Shown here: positions 5,409 through 5,599 of the stretch, one piece after another
Layout of the letters: every line of letters starts with the position of its first letter
Numbering within the stretch: the first letter of the stretch is position 1
DNA from: Gemmatimonadota bacterium
GTDB lineage: Bacteria > Gemmatimonadota > Gemmatimonadetes > Gemmatimonadales > GWC2-71-9
Assembly (NCBI GenBank): GCA_017889745.1
Contig: JAGGAG010000161.1
Coordinates: 1 to 5,599, forward strand
Length of the DNA: 5,599 bases
Reading direction: 5' to 3'
The notes under the pieces: model-generated
Told to the model about the DNA's origin: nothing
Seen by the model: the letters and a program-made list of their open reading frames with translations, nothing else
Database searches by the model: none
Position numbers and translations under genes: made by a program

Positions 5409-5599
5409 CTACCGGAAGAGCAGGCTCACCCCGAACTGCAGCAGGCTGAAGTTGGGATCCGTGGTGACGGTGTTGCCGTTGCCCTGGGTCACGTCGCCGC
5501 CCGCCGAGCCGACGAACGCGAAGAACGGCGACACGAAGACGTGCCTGGCCACACGGAAGTCGTAGCCCACGCCGGCCGATGCGCCGAAGGTGGTCGAGG
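5409..5599 (-). CDS. C-terminal end of an outer-membrane beta-barrel protein (5' end outside window)
   Basis: On the minus strand the frame is open from the window edge to TAG at 5409-5411, coding for 62 residues. These show the alternating hydrophobic and polar pattern of transmembrane beta strands: FGASAGVGYDFRVA, then VFVSPFFAFVGSAGG, a Gly/Asn/Thr-rich loop (DVTQGNGNTVTTDPN), and a last strand SLLQFGVSLLFR. The last strand ends in Phe followed by Arg, close to the C-terminal beta-signal read by the BAM assembly machinery, in which an aromatic residue is at or very near the end. This fits an OmpA-like or OmpW-like small barrel, but the family cannot be fixed from one end. Its reading frame is the only one here that gives a membrane-barrel pattern. 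It lies upstream of, and in the same orientation as, the lipoprotein gene, with a 255-base gap. Confidence 0.8.
   Translation of the reverse strand, partial: STTFGASAGVGYDFRVARHVFVSPFFAFVGSAGGDVTQGNGNTVTTDPNFSLLQFGVSLLFR

Noticed and set aside
5260..5565. 101-codon plus-strand frame covering the gap and the barrel end
   Set aside because: It is Arg/Ser-rich and motif-free, and it crosses the beta-barrel coding frame, which fits a membrane barrel much better.

Overview
The window is G+C-rich (roughly two thirds by eye), has no tRNA, rRNA, CRISPR or mobile element, and shows the strong third-position G/C bias that produces long false reading frames on the opposite strand. The cell-envelope genes (a lipoprotein with a lipobox and a protein ending in an outer-membrane beta-barrel C-terminus) point to a Gram-negative bacterium. 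The style of the proteins (HEAT-repeat plus HD-GYP pair, possible anti-sigma-factor tail) suggests Gemmatimonadota or a similar high-GC phylum such as Myxococcota or Acidobacteriota. That placement is an inference, not a demonstrated fact.

Layout. (1) Positions 1-471, plus strand: the C-terminal 156 residues of a protein that begins outside the window, tentatively a membrane-bound anti-sigma factor-like regulator. (2) Positions 476-1654 and 1662-3773, minus strand: a two-gene operon separated by 7 bases, a HEAT-repeat protein followed by an HD-GYP-type phosphohydrolase. The operon converges tail-to-tail on gene 1, with only 4 bases between the two stop codons. (3) Positions 3774-3890: a 117-base gap that holds a nested hairpin and a candidate promoter placed so close to the HEAT gene ATG that its mRNA may be leaderless. 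(4) Positions 3891-5153, minus strand: a 420-residue, Cys- and His-rich lipoprotein of no family I recognise, with a clear ribosome binding site. (5) Positions 5154-5408: a 255-base gap with several short palindromes and a weak candidate promoter. (6) Positions 5409-5599, minus strand: the last 62 residues of an outer-membrane beta-barrel protein that begins outside the window.

How the genes may work together. The HEAT and HD-GYP proteins appear to share a homologous N-terminal domain of about 100 residues (Tyr-x3-His-Pro motif, then a beta-rich stretch and an 'FL..I' helix), so they may interact or respond to the same signal. The HD-GYP protein lacks several normally conserved catalytic-site residues, which raises the question of whether it is a c-di-GMP phosphodiesterase at all. 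The lipoprotein and the beta-barrel protein are neighbours on the same strand and both belong to the envelope, but the gap between them is large enough for separate transcription. The most interesting elements are the paired N-terminal domain, the altered HD-GYP active site, the unclassified Cys/His-rich lipoprotein and the structured intergenic DNA. I found no convincing evidence of a defence system or another complete novel system.
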